In this document: positions 8,283-17,684 of the stretch, piece by piece | Layout of the letters: the number at the start of each line of letters is the position of its first letter | Position numbering within the stretch: position 1 is the stretch's first letter | NCBI GenBank assembly: GCA_903926565.1 | Contig: CAIYJU010000046.1 | Span: 1 to 64,000 of the forward strand | Length of the DNA: 64,000 nt | Direction: 5' to 3' | From: an uncultured Bacteroidales bacterium | Lineage (GTDB): Bacteria > Bacteroidota > Bacteroidia > Bacteroidales > FEN-979 | Position numbers and translations under genes: made by a program | The notes under the pieces: generated by a model | The model's database searches: none | Told to the model about the DNA's origin: nothing | The model's input: only the letters and a program-made list of their open reading frames with translations

Positions 8283-11200
8283 AAAAATCGGTTCTCTCCA
8301 TCTCAATCATAATCCTCCTTTATTCGATCCCTCTTTTTTCCCAGCCTGCCCGAATGCTGCCGGAAGTGACACCCTCCGGCAAAGGGAAAGTGAACACCAT
8401 GGTTGACAACATTGGCTACTGGACGCGCATGGTACAGCTGGGATATGTCAAAGCCAGTCCCAAAGCGGAAGTCCCTGAAGCACGATTTACAGGAACCACG
8501 ATCCGCCAATATAATCCCTCAATCGTCGATCATCAATCGTCAATCCTCCAGAACTCCCCTGACGTTCCGGTTACCGGCGAAACCGATGTTACCCAGAGTG
8601 AAAATTCGATCTTCATCGATCCGGAAGATGAAAATGTGGTTCTCAACTCCAACAATTCGAGCAACTGGGTTTCAGGTTATGCCGACACACCTTACGGCGC
8701 TGATGCCCTATATTCGTTCGACAACGGCCAGGTTTGGGCAGGTTCAACCAGGGGGGTCAACGGAAACAATGCCGGCGACCCTTCCACCGCCATCGGATTG
8801 AACGGATGGTGGTACGTCGGGAGGATTACCGGCGATTATGGTCAGGCGGTTTCCTACAGCAAGGACCAGGGCAAGACCTGGAAGCGGGTTAAAGTAGGCC
8901 AGGGTCCGACAGCCGGAATCGGGATCCTTGACAAAAACCATTTGTGGATTGACAATTCCGTGACCAGTCCTTATAAAGGATACTTATACGATGCATGGAC
9001 AAACTTTATTCCCGGGCACCCCGATACCAACCAGGTGGAAATCATCAGGTCAACCGACCAGGGTCTCACCTGGTCATCCCCGGTGAACATCAGCTCTGCT
9101 GCGATGGCACTGAAACTGAACCATGGGGTGAACCTGCAGACAGGCCCTGACGGAGAGATTTACGCTGCCTGGAGCATTTATGACTCCTGGCCTTCCGATG
9201 AAACTGCCATTGGCTTTGCCCGATCCCTCAATGGTGGCGGTGTTTTCATGCCTGCAACCAGGATCCTGGGCAACATCAAAGGAATCCGGGCAAGCATGAC
9301 CGGGAAGAACATGCGTGTGAGTTCTTTTCCGACGATGGCAGTTGACAACAGCAACGGACCTCACCGTGGAACAATTTACGTGGTTTGGGCGAATGTGGGG
9401 ACCCCCGGAATAAATTCCGGGGTGGATATCGACCTTTACATAATCAAATCAACCGACCAGGGTTCTTCGTGGTCCACCCCGGTCAGGGTAAACCAGGACC
9501 CTCCCGGCCTGGGGAAACAGCACTACCTGCCCTGGATAACCTGCGACAAGGTAACCGGTGGCTTATGCGTGGTCTATTACGACGACCGGAACGCTGATTC
9601 AACCAGTGCCGCTGTATTCGTATCTTCTTCTTATGACGGCGGAAATTCCTGGACCGACATGCAGGTAAGCGATTACATCTTTACGCCGGAGCCTATTCCC
9701 GGACTGGCTTTCAGCTATTTCGGCGATTATATCGCCATTCAGTCCAGCAACATGAAAGTTTACCCGGTATGGACCGACAACCACGACGGCCGGGCAATGG
9801 CCTGGTGTTCCCCTTTTGACCTGGGTCCAAATCCCGGTCAGCCATGGATCACCTATTATTCCGACTCCCTGGCAACCGTTTCGGGAACAGGAAATGCAGC
9901 ATTGAATTTTGGTGACTCGCTCTATCTATCCCTGGGATTAAAGAACATCGGAGACCAGCAGGCTACCGGCGTTGATGCCGTCCTCTCCACAGATTCACCC
10001 TACATTCTGACAACCGACAGCCTGGCGAATTATGGCACCCTCGATCCCGGTCAGCTAAAAATCGTTCCAAACGGCTATACAATCAAGGTTTCCGATACCA
10101 TCCCCGACAATCTCATGGTCCGGTTTAATGTTCGGGTTACCAGCCCGGATTCGACCTGGTTCAGCCATTTTTCAGTTGAATCACACGCCCCTGCCCTGAA
10201 AATCAACGGCCTTACCATCGTCGATACCCTCAACGGAAATCATAACGGACGCATCGATCCTGGGGAGACGGTTCAGGTGATCATTCCGACAGCCAACAGC
10301 GGCGATTTTGACTGCGCTTCGGTTTATGGATTATTAACCACCACCTCACCCTACCTCACGCTGGTTTCTGACAGTGTTTTCCTTGGCAACATCCCAACCC
10401 GCCAGTCGAAAAATGCCGTTTTTACCGTCATCGCAAGCCCCGAAACCCCGACTGGCAGCGGGGCCGACCTGGCATACATCGTACACTCAGGGTTATACCA
10501 TGCCCGCCACACATTCAGGGTGATGATCGGCATGGTGGTGGAGGACTGGGAGACGGCATCCTTTACAAAATTTCCATGGCAATCGGCCGGACATAAACCA
10601 TGGGATATTTCGAGCCTTATCCGCTGGGAAGGAGATTATGGTTCCGGATCCGGACCTATCAGCGATTACCAGAACAGCCAGATGTTCCTCTCATATCCCT
10701 CGGCAACGGATGACAGCATTTCATTTTATCTCCGCACTTCCAGCGAACAGGATTATGATTTCCTGCTGTTCTACATTGACGGCGTGCTAAAGGACCAATG
10801 GTCGGGGGAGACTCCATGGACCAGGGCTGCGTATATAGTTCCGCATGGAACGCACATTTTCCGGTGGATCTATCAGAAGGACCTTGCCTATGTAACGGGC
10901 CTTGATCGTGTTTGGGTGGACTTCATTGCGCTTCCGCCGCCCGTTCTGCCAACTGTTGAGCCAGGGCCGGACGACACCATCTGTGCCGGCATGAATGTGG
11001 CACTTCACGGAACTGCCCAGCAATATGACACGATCAGATGGACCACAACAGGTGATGGAGTCTTCGCCAATGACACTTTACTGAACACGCTTTACACTCC
11101 GGGTACCAACGACCTCATTTCAGGGAATGTCACCTTGCGGCTGACAGGATTTTGTCCTTACGGAAGTTTTGGCAGGAACAAACAAGTTCATTTCAACCCA

Positions 11201-11722
11201 AGGCCGGTTGCTGCAATATCTGTATTGCATAACGACACTGTTTGTGCCGGACAATCCATTATTTTATCTTCCGAAACGAATGGAGTCACTTCCTGGAATT
11301 GGATACCCGGAGATTTCGTAACGCCCGAAGCCACATTCGACACCTCGAATGCCGGAGGCACCGGAACACATCTGATCAGACTGTTAGTGGCAAATCAATA
11401 TCAATGTCAAAACCGCGATTCTGTTTACCTTACATTTAAGAATTGCACCGGGATGGAAGAAAACATCTCGGGATCCGTTAAAATATATCCAAACCCGGGC
11501 AGCGGGCTTTTTTTAACAGAGATTGAAACTTTGATACCGGGTCCGATGCAGCTGACTGTTACAAATGCAACCAGTGAAGTAGTTTACCGTGAAGATGACC
11601 CTTCATCCGTGAAAAAGCGCAGCAGGAACATTGATTTGACTTTTCTCCCTGATGGTGTTTATCTTTTGTCGGTCACAACAAACGGGGGAACCTCTGTGCA
11701 CAAACTTATCATCAGGAAGTAA
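8279..11722 (+). CDS. T9SS cargo: large secreted sialidase-fold (BNR) protein
   Basis: 1,147 residues. A Sec signal peptide (MKKSVLSISIIILLYSIPLF, ending at FSQ) is followed by a beta-propeller-like region (about 90-520) with several Asp-box motifs: SKDQGKTW, STDQGLTW, STDQGSSW and SYDGGNSW. Then come beta-sandwich regions resembling CARDB/DUF11-type modules (ALNFGDSLYLSLGLKNIG) and PKD/Ig-like modules near residues 900-1060. The last ~80 residues (VKIYPNPGSGLF ... LPDGVYLLSV ... KLIIRK) form a T9SS type A sorting domain, so the protein is expected to cross the outer membrane and be released or anchored. The catalytic residues of true sialidases were not identified, so enzymatic activity is unproven. 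Residues 78-90 are made by a 7-bp-period repeat. A shorter paralog is at 33652-35292. Confidence 0.85.
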   Translation: MKKSVLSISIIILLYSIPLFSQPARMLPEVTPSGKGKVNTMVDNIGYWTRMVQLGYVKASPKAEVPEARFTGTTIRQYNPSIVDHQSSILQNSPDVPVTGETDVTQSENSIFIDPEDENVVLNSNNSSNWVSGYADTPYGADALYSFDNGQVWAGSTRGVNGNNAGDPSTAIGLNGWWYVGRITGDYGQAVSYSKDQGKTWKRVKVGQGPTAGIGILDKNHLWIDNSVTSPYKGYLYDAWTNFIPGHPDTNQVEIIRSTDQGLTWSSPVNISSAAMALKLNHGVNLQTGPDGEIYAAWSIYDSWPSDETAIGFARSLNGGGVFMPATRILGNIKGIRASMTGKNMRVSSFPTMAVDNSNGPHRGTIYVVWANVGTPGINSGVDIDLYIIKSTDQGSSWSTPVRVNQDPPGLGKQHYLPWITCDKVTGGLCVVYYDDRNADSTSAAVFVSSSYDGGNSWTDMQVSDYIFTPEPIPGLAFSYFGDYIAIQSSNMKVYPVWTDNHDGRAMAWCSPFDLGPNPGQPWITYYSDSLATVSGTGNAALNFGDSLYLSLGLKNIGDQQATGVDAVLSTDSPYILTTDSLANYGTLDPGQLKIVPNGYTIKVSDTIPDNLMVRFNVRVTSPDSTWFSHFSVESHAPALKINGLTIVDTLNGNHNGRIDPGETVQVIIPTANSGDFDCASVYGLLTTTSPYLTLVSDSVFLGNIPTRQSKNAVFTVIASPETPTGSGADLAYIVHSGLYHARHTFRVMIGMVVEDWETASFTKFPWQSAGHKPWDISSLIRWEGDYGSGSGPISDYQNSQMFLSYPSATDDSISFYLRTSSEQDYDFLLFYIDGVLKDQWSGETPWTRAAYIVPHGTHIFRWIYQKDLAYVTGLDRVWVDFIALPPPVLPTVEPGPDDTICAGMNVALHGTAQQYDTIRWTTTGDGVFANDTLLNTLYTPGTNDLISGNVTLRLTGFCPYGSFGRNKQVHFNPRPVAAISVLHNDTVCAGQSIILSSETNGVTSWNWIPGDFVTPEATFDTSNAGGTGTHLIRLLVANQYQCQNRDSVYLTFKNCTGMEENISGSVKIYPNPGSGLFLTEIETLIPGPMQLTVTNATSEVVYREDDPSSVKKRSRNIDLTFLPDGVYLLSVTTNGGTSVHKLIIRK
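8512..8546 (+). repeat. in-frame degenerate heptamer array
   Basis: About five consecutive 7-nt words with the core TCAATCG and its variants (TCGATCA, TCAATCC). They are translated as the linker SIVDHQSSIL between the signal/pro-region and the propeller domain. It has the same 7-bp periodicity as the intergenic arrays elsewhere in the window, although the word differs. Confidence 0.6.
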
Positions 11723-11726
11723 ATAA

Positions 11727-12257
11727 TCAGGTACCCGCTCCCTCTTCGAATTTGGCCTTAGCCTTATAGATAAACAGCGCCCGCAATTTATCCCAGAAAT
11801 CTCCTCCAAGCACAAAAAGGCTGGTGAGAAACACCAGGTCCGATGCGATGATAATAAAGTAGCGGATATGCAGGGAAATGGGAATAAGGTGCGGCATAAA
11901 CGAGATGAGGTAATTGGGAAGGAACGGCAGAACAAACATAACCAGGCCGATATTATAACGCAATGGCGTGATCTGGTGTGGCTTGGTAACTTTATGATAA
12001 AAGTAATGTATCTGGTAGTTGATCCAGGCATAGGAGGATTTTCCAAGGATGGCCACGCTCCCTATTTTCATCAGCGGGGCGCTGATCCAGAAAACCCCCA
12101 GTACAAAACCTCTCAGGAAAGAATCGGCAATAAATTCCCGTAGTACCAGTCCGGCCGGAAGCATGAAGAAAGAGGTAATGAAGACAACCAGGCCAATATA
12201 AAAGCGGGGACCCGGATTTTCGGGTGCCTTCATTTCGGTTGGACGATGGATAAACAT
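11727..12257 (-). CDS. small polytopic membrane protein (transporter-suffix-like)
   Basis: 176 residues with about four hydrophobic segments (FYIGLVVFITSFFMLPAGLV; GFVLGVFWISAPLM; NIGLVMFVLPFLPNYLISFM; YFIIIASDLVFLTSLFVLGG). The C-terminus is short, polar and Lys/Glu-rich. The layout resembles proteins annotated 'transporter suffix domain-containing', whose function is unknown. A second start at MKAPENPG (seven codons in) is possible. It converges with the T9SS gene, leaving a 4-bp gap, and lies downstream of the EamA gene on the same strand. Confidence 0.6.
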   Translation of the reverse strand: MFIHRPTEMKAPENPGPRFYIGLVVFITSFFMLPAGLVLREFIADSFLRGFVLGVFWISAPLMKIGSVAILGKSSYAWINYQIHYFYHKVTKPHQITPLRYNIGLVMFVLPFLPNYLISFMPHLIPISLHIRYFIIIASDLVFLTSLFVLGGDFWDKLRALFIYKAKAKFEEGAGT

Positions 12258-12316
12258 AACCTGTCTGTTTTTAAATGGGCTTGCTTATTGTGAGGTGCAT
12301 GATGTGAGATGCCCGG

Positions 12317-13228
12317 CTACAGAAAGAACATTGCCACACCCGACACGGCTAAAAATGCACCCGCCACCTCTTTCAACGTAACTTTTTCCTTGTATAGTAT
12401 CATGGAAGGCGGAATAATGAGCACGGGAACAATGGACATCAGAGTTGAGGCAATTCCCGTATCGGCATATTTAATTGAAATCAGTGAAAAGGAGACCCCG
12501 AGGAATGGGCCGAAAAAAGCCCCGAGCGAAAGCTGAAGCATGGGTTTGGTTTTACTCAGCGCCCGGAATGCGTGTTTCCAGAACCCCATGATGCTGAATA
12601 ACACAGCAAACCCGGCAATTCCGGCAATGACACGAATCTGGGTGGCTGCAAAAGTATCATACTCCTGCATCCCGACTTTGCTGAGCACCAGTCCGATTGC
12701 CTGGCCCGCTGCTCCGCCGAGTCCAAGAAAAATACCCCAGAGCGGATAATTGAATTTTACTTTTCGGAAACCGCCGCTGCTCTCTTCCGCAGTATGTCTT
12801 TTTAAGACCACCAGGGCTATGCCTGAAATCGTCAGGGCCATGCCAATCCAGCTTTTCCATGAAAGGGTCTCCCCAAGTACGATCCATCCGATCAGCGCTG
12901 TCATGGGCGGGGCAAGTGCCATCAGCAGCATCGAAATACGCGCCCCCACAACCACAAAAGCCTGGAAAAGACATAAATCGCCGATCACAAAACCAACCAA
13001 CCCCGACAGGGCCAGGTAAAACCATGCATGCGGTGATGCGTCCAATGGCAAAAGCGAGCCACGGTAAAAAAAGACAAAAACAGTCAGAAAACAAAAACCG
13101 GCAATTAACCTCAGCAGGTTGACCACCATGGAACCGATTTTTCGGCTGGCAGCTTCAAACGCAAGGGCCGTGATCGTCCAGAAAACTGCAGTCAGCAGTG
13201 CGGCCAGTTCGCCGGGATGATTCATCAA
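12317..13228 (-). CDS. EamA/DMT-family transporter
   Basis: 303 residues with ten predicted membrane helices in two EamA repeats, starting at about residues 7 and 155. Typical EamA features are ALAPPMTALIGWIVLGETLS at the end of repeat 1 and IVPVLIIPPSMILYKEKVTL in repeat 2. Members export metabolites or amino acids, and the substrate cannot be predicted. It follows the EnvC-like gene by 16 bp on the same strand, so it probably shares its transcript, but no functional link is evident. Confidence 0.85.
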   Translation of the reverse strand: MMNHPGELAALLTAVFWTITALAFEAASRKIGSMVVNLLRLIAGFCFLTVFVFFYRGSLLPLDASPHAWFYLALSGLVGFVIGDLCLFQAFVVVGARISMLLMALAPPMTALIGWIVLGETLSWKSWIGMALTISGIALVVLKRHTAEESSGGFRKVKFNYPLWGIFLGLGGAAGQAIGLVLSKVGMQEYDTFAATQIRVIAGIAGFAVLFSIMGFWKHAFRALSKTKPMLQLSLGAFFGPFLGVSFSLISIKYADTGIASTLMSIVPVLIIPPSMILYKEKVTLKEVAGAFLAVSGVAMFFL

Positions 13229-13244
13229 TTTTCGCTCCTTCTCA

Positions 13245-14534
13245 TTATTTACCGGTTAGCCACTCCTCGGGATTCTGTATAACCTTGCCACGCCAAAGTT
13301 CAAAATGCAACTCTGATTTCTGCTCTCCTGAATTGGCATGAACTTTTCCGATGACCTGTCTGACAGAAACCTCCTGCCCGTCACGAACACTGACCTCATC
13401 AAGATTGGAATAGACCGTCAGATATTCGCCATGACGGATGATGACAACATTATTCAGGCTTGACAGGGACATCACCCGGCTTACCTTTCCACCAAAAACC
13501 GACTTTACCGCGGAGCCCTGGTCGGTCAGGATATCGATGCCATTATTTTTAACTTTGACATGTTCCAGCACCGGGTGGGCGTGTTCGCCAAAACTGCCTG
13601 AGACAAATCCGCGGTCGCATGGCCAGGGTAAACGGCCCCTGTTGGCCGAAAAGGTGGATGAAAGCTCCTTCTCCTTTGCCGAAAAATCAATCGAAGGACG
13701 GGCAACTGCCTTTTTCGATGTAGTCGCCACTTTGTCCTTTACCTCCTTCTTCCGGGTCCGCTCTTCAGAAGCCCTGATTTCGTCTGCGATCAGCTTTTCT
13801 ATCGCGTTTTCAAGCTTTTGGGCCTCCTGCTGCTTTGTTTTTATGGTCGCAAGCAATTTCTTCTCTTTGGTTGAAAGCTCCTTAACGGCATTTGCTTTTT
13901 CCGTTTTCTCACGGTCAAGTTTCTGCTTTTCAAGTTGTTTAGATTGGACAAGGCTCAGTTTTTCAGTCTTGACCCCTTCAAGATTCTTACGATGCTCATT
14001 AATTGCTTTTTGAGTCGATTCAATCTTCTCAAGCTGATGGCGCCGGTAAGAGGCATACTGCTGGTAGTATTTCAGCCGCTGGTAGGCCTGGTTAAAATCA
14101 CGGGCGGAAAAGATAAACATCAGTTTGTTATGCCCGTTCATGGTCCGCCAGGCGTTGCTTACCATGCGCGCATATTCCAGTTTCAGCACTGAAACCTGCT
14201 TTGACATCCTGTTTATCTGGATGCTGTCAACAGCCATGGTGATCGCTACATCATTCAGCTCACGGTTAATAGCATTGATCAATGCCTCACGGCTTTTAAT
14301 CTGTTTTGAAAGAATTTGCAACTTGTTTAAGGATGTTTCCTTGTTTTTCTTGGTTTTTTCCAACAGGTCGTTGGTGTAACGAATCTCCTCTTCAAGCTTC
14401 TGCTTTGTTCGCTGCAATTTGTCTTTGTCCTTTGCCGATTGTGAAAAGGCATGATTAACCGGGGATATAAACAGTATCATCAGCAACCATGCGACACCCG
14501 TTATTTTGCTGAAGGAGTTTACCCGTTTGATCAT
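13245..14534 (-). CDS. EnvC-like murein hydrolase activator, degenerate M23 domain
   Basis: 429 residues: a signal peptide or anchor (ITGVAWLLMILFISP), a long coiled coil (about 33-260, heptads rich in Lys/Glu/Gln), then a C-terminal LytM/M23 domain (about 300-429). The first zinc ligand of HxGID is replaced (NNGIDI) and the HxH motif is changed (ELHFEL), so the two hallmark His are lost and the domain is probably catalytically dead. This pattern is known for EnvC, which activates N-acetylmuramoyl-L-alanine amidases at the division site. It therefore probably acts as a periplasmic regulator of septal peptidoglycan splitting. It lies between the DUF4292 lipoprotein gene and the EamA gene. Confidence 0.85.
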   Translation of the reverse strand: MIKRVNSFSKITGVAWLLMILFISPVNHAFSQSAKDKDKLQRTKQKLEEEIRYTNDLLEKTKKNKETSLNKLQILSKQIKSREALINAINRELNDVAITMAVDSIQINRMSKQVSVLKLEYARMVSNAWRTMNGHNKLMFIFSARDFNQAYQRLKYYQQYASYRRHQLEKIESTQKAINEHRKNLEGVKTEKLSLVQSKQLEKQKLDREKTEKANAVKELSTKEKKLLATIKTKQQEAQKLENAIEKLIADEIRASEERTRKKEVKDKVATTSKKAVARPSIDFSAKEKELSSTFSANRGRLPWPCDRGFVSGSFGEHAHPVLEHVKVKNNGIDILTDQGSAVKSVFGGKVSRVMSLSSLNNVVIIRHGEYLTVYSNLDEVSVRDGQEVSVRQVIGKVHANSGEQKSELHFELWRGKVIQNPEEWLTGK

Positions 14535-14545
14535 CAGAAGTTAAG

Positions 14546-15376
14546 TTATTTGACAAGCTTATAACTGGCCGGGATCTTAAATGGAAATTGCAGCGGGACG
14601 TTCAATTGAAGCTTTGAAAAATCAGCTTTGACCCTGATGGTGTTATCAGCCCAGATTGTATAAGTCATTTTCCTCGGAAAAAGCTGGTCATCCACCGGTT
14701 CAAAATCAGTATAAAAAGATTCAAGTTTAATATTGTCCCGCCGGATCTCTTTGACATCCGCGTGGGTAATTTTGAAGCTGCCGGCATCGAGCCAGATATT
14801 CTGAATAAAAATCTTCAGGTTTTCCTGGCTGTTACGCACAAACTTTTTTAATTTTCCCCGTTCCCCCGTTGACAGTTTATATTCTCCATGATCGACCGAT
14901 GCCCGGAATTTCCCGTTTTCGTAAAACTGAAGGTCATTCCCAAGCAGGAATGCCTGCAGGAGATCAAAGTCAATATTTGTGTTCAGAAACCGGTTTACAT
15001 ATTCATAATCACCCGTGAAATAGGTGTCATTCAGCCTGTTGATCATCTTCACCGAATCCTGGGAGATCATCAGCCTCACCGCTTCAATGCCAAGCATGGG
15101 CGTCAGTGAAATCCATATCAGGCTATCTTTGCGGATACGGATTTGTCCGTTAAAGGAATTTTCCTTCCCCTTGTTTGAATATTCGGCAGAAAATTTTGCA
15201 GAAAACCAATCGAATTTCAACTCCTTCTCCTTCAGCCTGGCAAATAAAAAGTCGGCTCCCTCTTCTTTGATCGGAGCCTTCATGACTTTACGCGCCGGGC
15301 TGCACGATTCAAAAATAACGAGTGGTGCCATCAGCAGGAGTATCAGCCTGCAAAACTTTCGGAAGTAAACCATCAT
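14546..15376 (-). CDS. DUF4292 lipoprotein
   Basis: 276 residues with a lipoprotein signal and lipobox (VIFESC, acylated Cys about residue 25). A LolA/LptA-like beta-rich body follows (FDWFSAKFSAEYSNKGKENS; IWISLTPMLGIEAVRLMISQ), characteristic of DUF4292. In Bacteroidetes this family is usually encoded directly upstream of the EnvC-like M23 protein, as here (11-bp gap). A role in outer-membrane lipid or lipoprotein handling is suggested by fold resemblance only. Confidence 0.82.
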   Translation of the reverse strand: MMVYFRKFCRLILLLMAPLVIFESCSPARKVMKAPIKEEGADFLFARLKEKELKFDWFSAKFSAEYSNKGKENSFNGQIRIRKDSLIWISLTPMLGIEAVRLMISQDSVKMINRLNDTYFTGDYEYVNRFLNTNIDFDLLQAFLLGNDLQFYENGKFRASVDHGEYKLSTGERGKLKKFVRNSQENLKIFIQNIWLDAGSFKITHADVKEIRRDNIKLESFYTDFEPVDDQLFPRKMTYTIWADNTIRVKADFSKLQLNVPLQFPFKIPASYKLVK

Positions 15377-15379
15377 GAA

Positions 15380-17161
15380 TTATTGGTAATATTTTTTTTC
15401 GTTGATCTTTTTCTCAAGCAGGTCTGAGCCCTTACCTTTTTGCTTTGCTTTTTGCCAATATTCGAGGGCGCCTGCTGTGTCATCCAGTTTGTAGAGCACA
15501 TCACCATAATGCTCCAAAACTTCGGCGCTGGGCTCTTCCTTACCTTGAACTGCTTTTAAAATCCATTCAGCTGCCTCCTTGTATTTTCGTTGCTTGAAAA
15601 GCACCCATCCATAAGTGTCCTGAAAAGATGCATTCTCCGGATCTATGGTGACCGCCTTTTTCGACATCTTCTCCGCTTTATCCAGTTCACTGCCGTCGAG
15701 AGAAAGATAGTAGGCATAATTGTTCAATACATAGCCATTGTCATCTTTCAGTTTGAGCGACCGCTCATACGCGGAGTAAGCTTCAGGATCCCTTTTCATG
15801 GCATGAAGTACATCACCCTGGTACATGTAGAACTGGGCAAGCAACTCATTGTTGTCAACCACGAGATTTGCACCGGCGGCAAGGGCCTTCAGCGCGGGTT
15901 CATTTTTTTTCAGTTGCAAATTTGCCAATCCTGAAAAGAGGTAAGGCAGGGGCTGCTCGGGAAAAAGTTCAGAAGCCTTGGCGCTGTAGGTAAGCAGATG
16001 TTCGTGTTCACTCAGCTGAAGATCAAGCTGAAGAACCTGTTCCCAGACTACGTAACGGCTGCTGTCGAGTGACAGGACTTTAAGGAAAGTCTCCCTGGCT
16101 TCAGGGAATTTTTTATCCTGCAACAGCAGGTCGCCATAAATTGAAAAAACCTTTGGGTCCCTGGGGTGGGTCTCGATCAGGATTTTTGACAACGTGAACG
16201 CCTGGTCTTTGAGGTCGTTGTAAATCTGGTTGACTGTGTAAAATGACAGGAGGATATTTACTTTGGTATCAACATCCAGGTTGGGATTTGCAAAACCCAG
16301 TTTGAGCTCTTCGAACGCCTGTTCCTTTTTTCCGGTCTTACGGTAATAATCTGCCATCGACATGTGGATATAGGCGTTTTCGGGATCCATCACCGCAATC
16401 TTGCGGTAGGTTTCCAGGGCCTTGTCCTGCATGTTGTTTGCCATATAAAACTCCGCGAGGATGGAATAATACCGCGACTCCTCGGGAAAAGCAGCGATCA
16501 GCTTCTTTATCTCGCGTTCTGCCCCTTTCAGGTCGTTCAGATGCAGGTATATTTTCTGTTTCTGCATGGTGACCTCTTCAGATACACCGGCTTTTTCATC
16601 GATAAGATTATAGGTTTTGATGGCATCCTGGTACTTCTCAACCTGCAGGTAAAGGGCTGCCAGCTGATACAGATAATCGAGGTTTCCCGGGTTTTTTGCC
16701 ACGATCTTTTCATAAATGTCAATAGCCTCATCAAACTGGGAAGTGATCAGGCAAAGTTCACCCAGAAAAAGTGAATACCAGATGTTCTCCGCATCAAGTT
16801 TGACTGCCATCCGGCACATTTTTACAGCTTCGTCGAAGTTTTTTTGTTCTGCTTCCAGTTTAGCAAGTTCAAAATAACCAACCGGATCCCCGGCAAACCT
16901 GTTTATATATTGACGGAACAAATCACGGGCTCCCTTAACATTGCCGATGATTGCCTCTTTCTTGGCATCAATCAGCAACCCGGGATTCCCGACAATGGCC
17001 GGGGCTGCTTCCGGCTGACCCTTCTTCGATTTTTTCTTTTCCTGCTTTTGTAATTCAGGCGGGTTAAATCCGGAAACTCTTTTCAAATCAGATTTCACCC
17101 CGGGATAACCAAAAAAACCAAAGGAAAAAATGAAACATACTACTATCGTGAATCTTCTCAT
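15380..17161 (-). CDS. TPR-repeat protein of the dut-envC locus
   Basis: 593 residues from the ATG at 17161 (MRRFTIVVCFIFSFGFFGYP), which begins a good signal peptide. The frame stays open further upstream to 17305, but that extension is the translation of a heptamer array and part of dut, so it is rejected. At least ten TPR units span about residues 60-590, with signatures such as PVGYFELAKLEAEQKNFDEA and YVLNNYAYYLSLDGSELDKA. It is periplasmic or outer-membrane associated. The order flippase-dut-TPR-DUF4292-EnvC is a recurring Bacteroidetes arrangement, from general knowledge. The TPR stop and the DUF4292 start are 4 bp apart. Confidence 0.85.
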   Translation of the reverse strand: MRRFTIVVCFIFSFGFFGYPGVKSDLKRVSGFNPPELQKQEKKKSKKGQPEAAPAIVGNPGLLIDAKKEAIIGNVKGARDLFRQYINRFAGDPVGYFELAKLEAEQKNFDEAVKMCRMAVKLDAENIWYSLFLGELCLITSQFDEAIDIYEKIVAKNPGNLDYLYQLAALYLQVEKYQDAIKTYNLIDEKAGVSEEVTMQKQKIYLHLNDLKGAEREIKKLIAAFPEESRYYSILAEFYMANNMQDKALETYRKIAVMDPENAYIHMSMADYYRKTGKKEQAFEELKLGFANPNLDVDTKVNILLSFYTVNQIYNDLKDQAFTLSKILIETHPRDPKVFSIYGDLLLQDKKFPEARETFLKVLSLDSSRYVVWEQVLQLDLQLSEHEHLLTYSAKASELFPEQPLPYLFSGLANLQLKKNEPALKALAAGANLVVDNNELLAQFYMYQGDVLHAMKRDPEAYSAYERSLKLKDDNGYVLNNYAYYLSLDGSELDKAEKMSKKAVTIDPENASFQDTYGWVLFKQRKYKEAAEWILKAVQGKEEPSAEVLEHYGDVLYKLDDTAGALEYWQKAKQKGKGSDLLEKKINEKKYYQ

Positions 17162-17163
17162 TC

Positions 17164-17212
17164 GAAATTTGTAATTTGTACTTCGTACTTTGTACTTTGT
17201 ACTTCGTAACTT
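17164..17212. repeat. seven-unit heptamer array (GTACTTT type)
   Basis: Seven exact-period 7-nt units fill the whole gap between the dUTPase stop and the TPR-gene ATG: GAAATTT, GTAATTT, then GTACTTC, GTACTTT (twice), GTACTTC and GTAACTT. It overlaps the dut stop codon by two bases and ends three bases short of the TPR start codon. Confidence 0.8.
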
Positions 17213-17645
17213 ACTTTGTTCCCGTATGCCCGAATCCTCCGGCACCTCTCGATGTATTCTCAAGCTCTTCAACCTCGACCCATTCAGCCTTATTATGCGC
17301 TGCAATGATCATTTGAGCAATACGTTCGCCATTACAGACAACAAATGGCTCTGACGACAGGTTAACCAGGATGACCTTTATTTCCCCCCGGTAATCGGCA
17401 TCTATTGTTCCCGGGGAATTGAGCAGGGTAATTCCCTTTTTGATGGCCAGGCCGCTTCGGGGCCTGATCTGTGCTTCGTACCCATCCGGGATCTCAACAA
17501 ATAAACCCGTTGGCACAAGAATCCTTTCCAACGAATTAAGCACGATATCTGCGTCGAGGTTAGCACGCAGGTCCATTCCTGCCGAAGCAGCGGTTTCATA
17601 GGTTGGCAACGGGTGGCTGGAGTGGTTGACTATCCTGATCTTCAT
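17211..17645 (-). CDS. dut: dUTP diphosphatase
   Basis: 144 residues, normal length for the trimeric enzyme. All five motifs are present: AGMDLRA (1), RPRSGLA (2), [13 protein letters not shown] (3), GERIAQMII (4) and the C-terminal arm [12 protein letters not shown] (5). It hydrolyses dUTP to dUMP and pyrophosphate, keeping uracil out of DNA and feeding dTMP synthesis. A TAACTTTG element just upstream suggests its own promoter between it and the flippase gene. Confidence 0.96.
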   Translation of the reverse strand: MKIRIVNHSSHPLPTYETAASAGMDLRANLDADIVLNSLERILVPTGLFVEIPDGYEAQIRPRSGLAIKKGITLLNSPGTIDADYRGEIKVILVNLSSEPFVVCNGERIAQMIIAAHNKAEWVEVEELENTSRGAGGFGHTGTK

Positions 17646-17662
17646 GATGGTAAGTGAGGGTG

Positions 17663-17670
17663 CAAAGTTA
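17663..17670 (-). promoter_or_regulatory. candidate -7 box for dut
   Basis: TAACTTTG on the minus strand, 18-25 bp upstream of the dut ATG, in the 39-bp gap after the flippase gene. It would start a transcript about 10 nt before the ATG. No clear -33 TTG. Confidence 0.4.
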
Positions 17671-17684
17671 ATAAAAAACTTGAT

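Noticed and set aside
17164-17212. Heptamer arrays as CRISPR
   Set aside because: Units are 7 bp with no spacers and no cas genes in the window.
17162-17305. A longer start for the TPR protein
   Set aside because: The extra N-terminal residues come from translating the heptamer array and part of dut; the signal peptide begins at the ATG at 17161.
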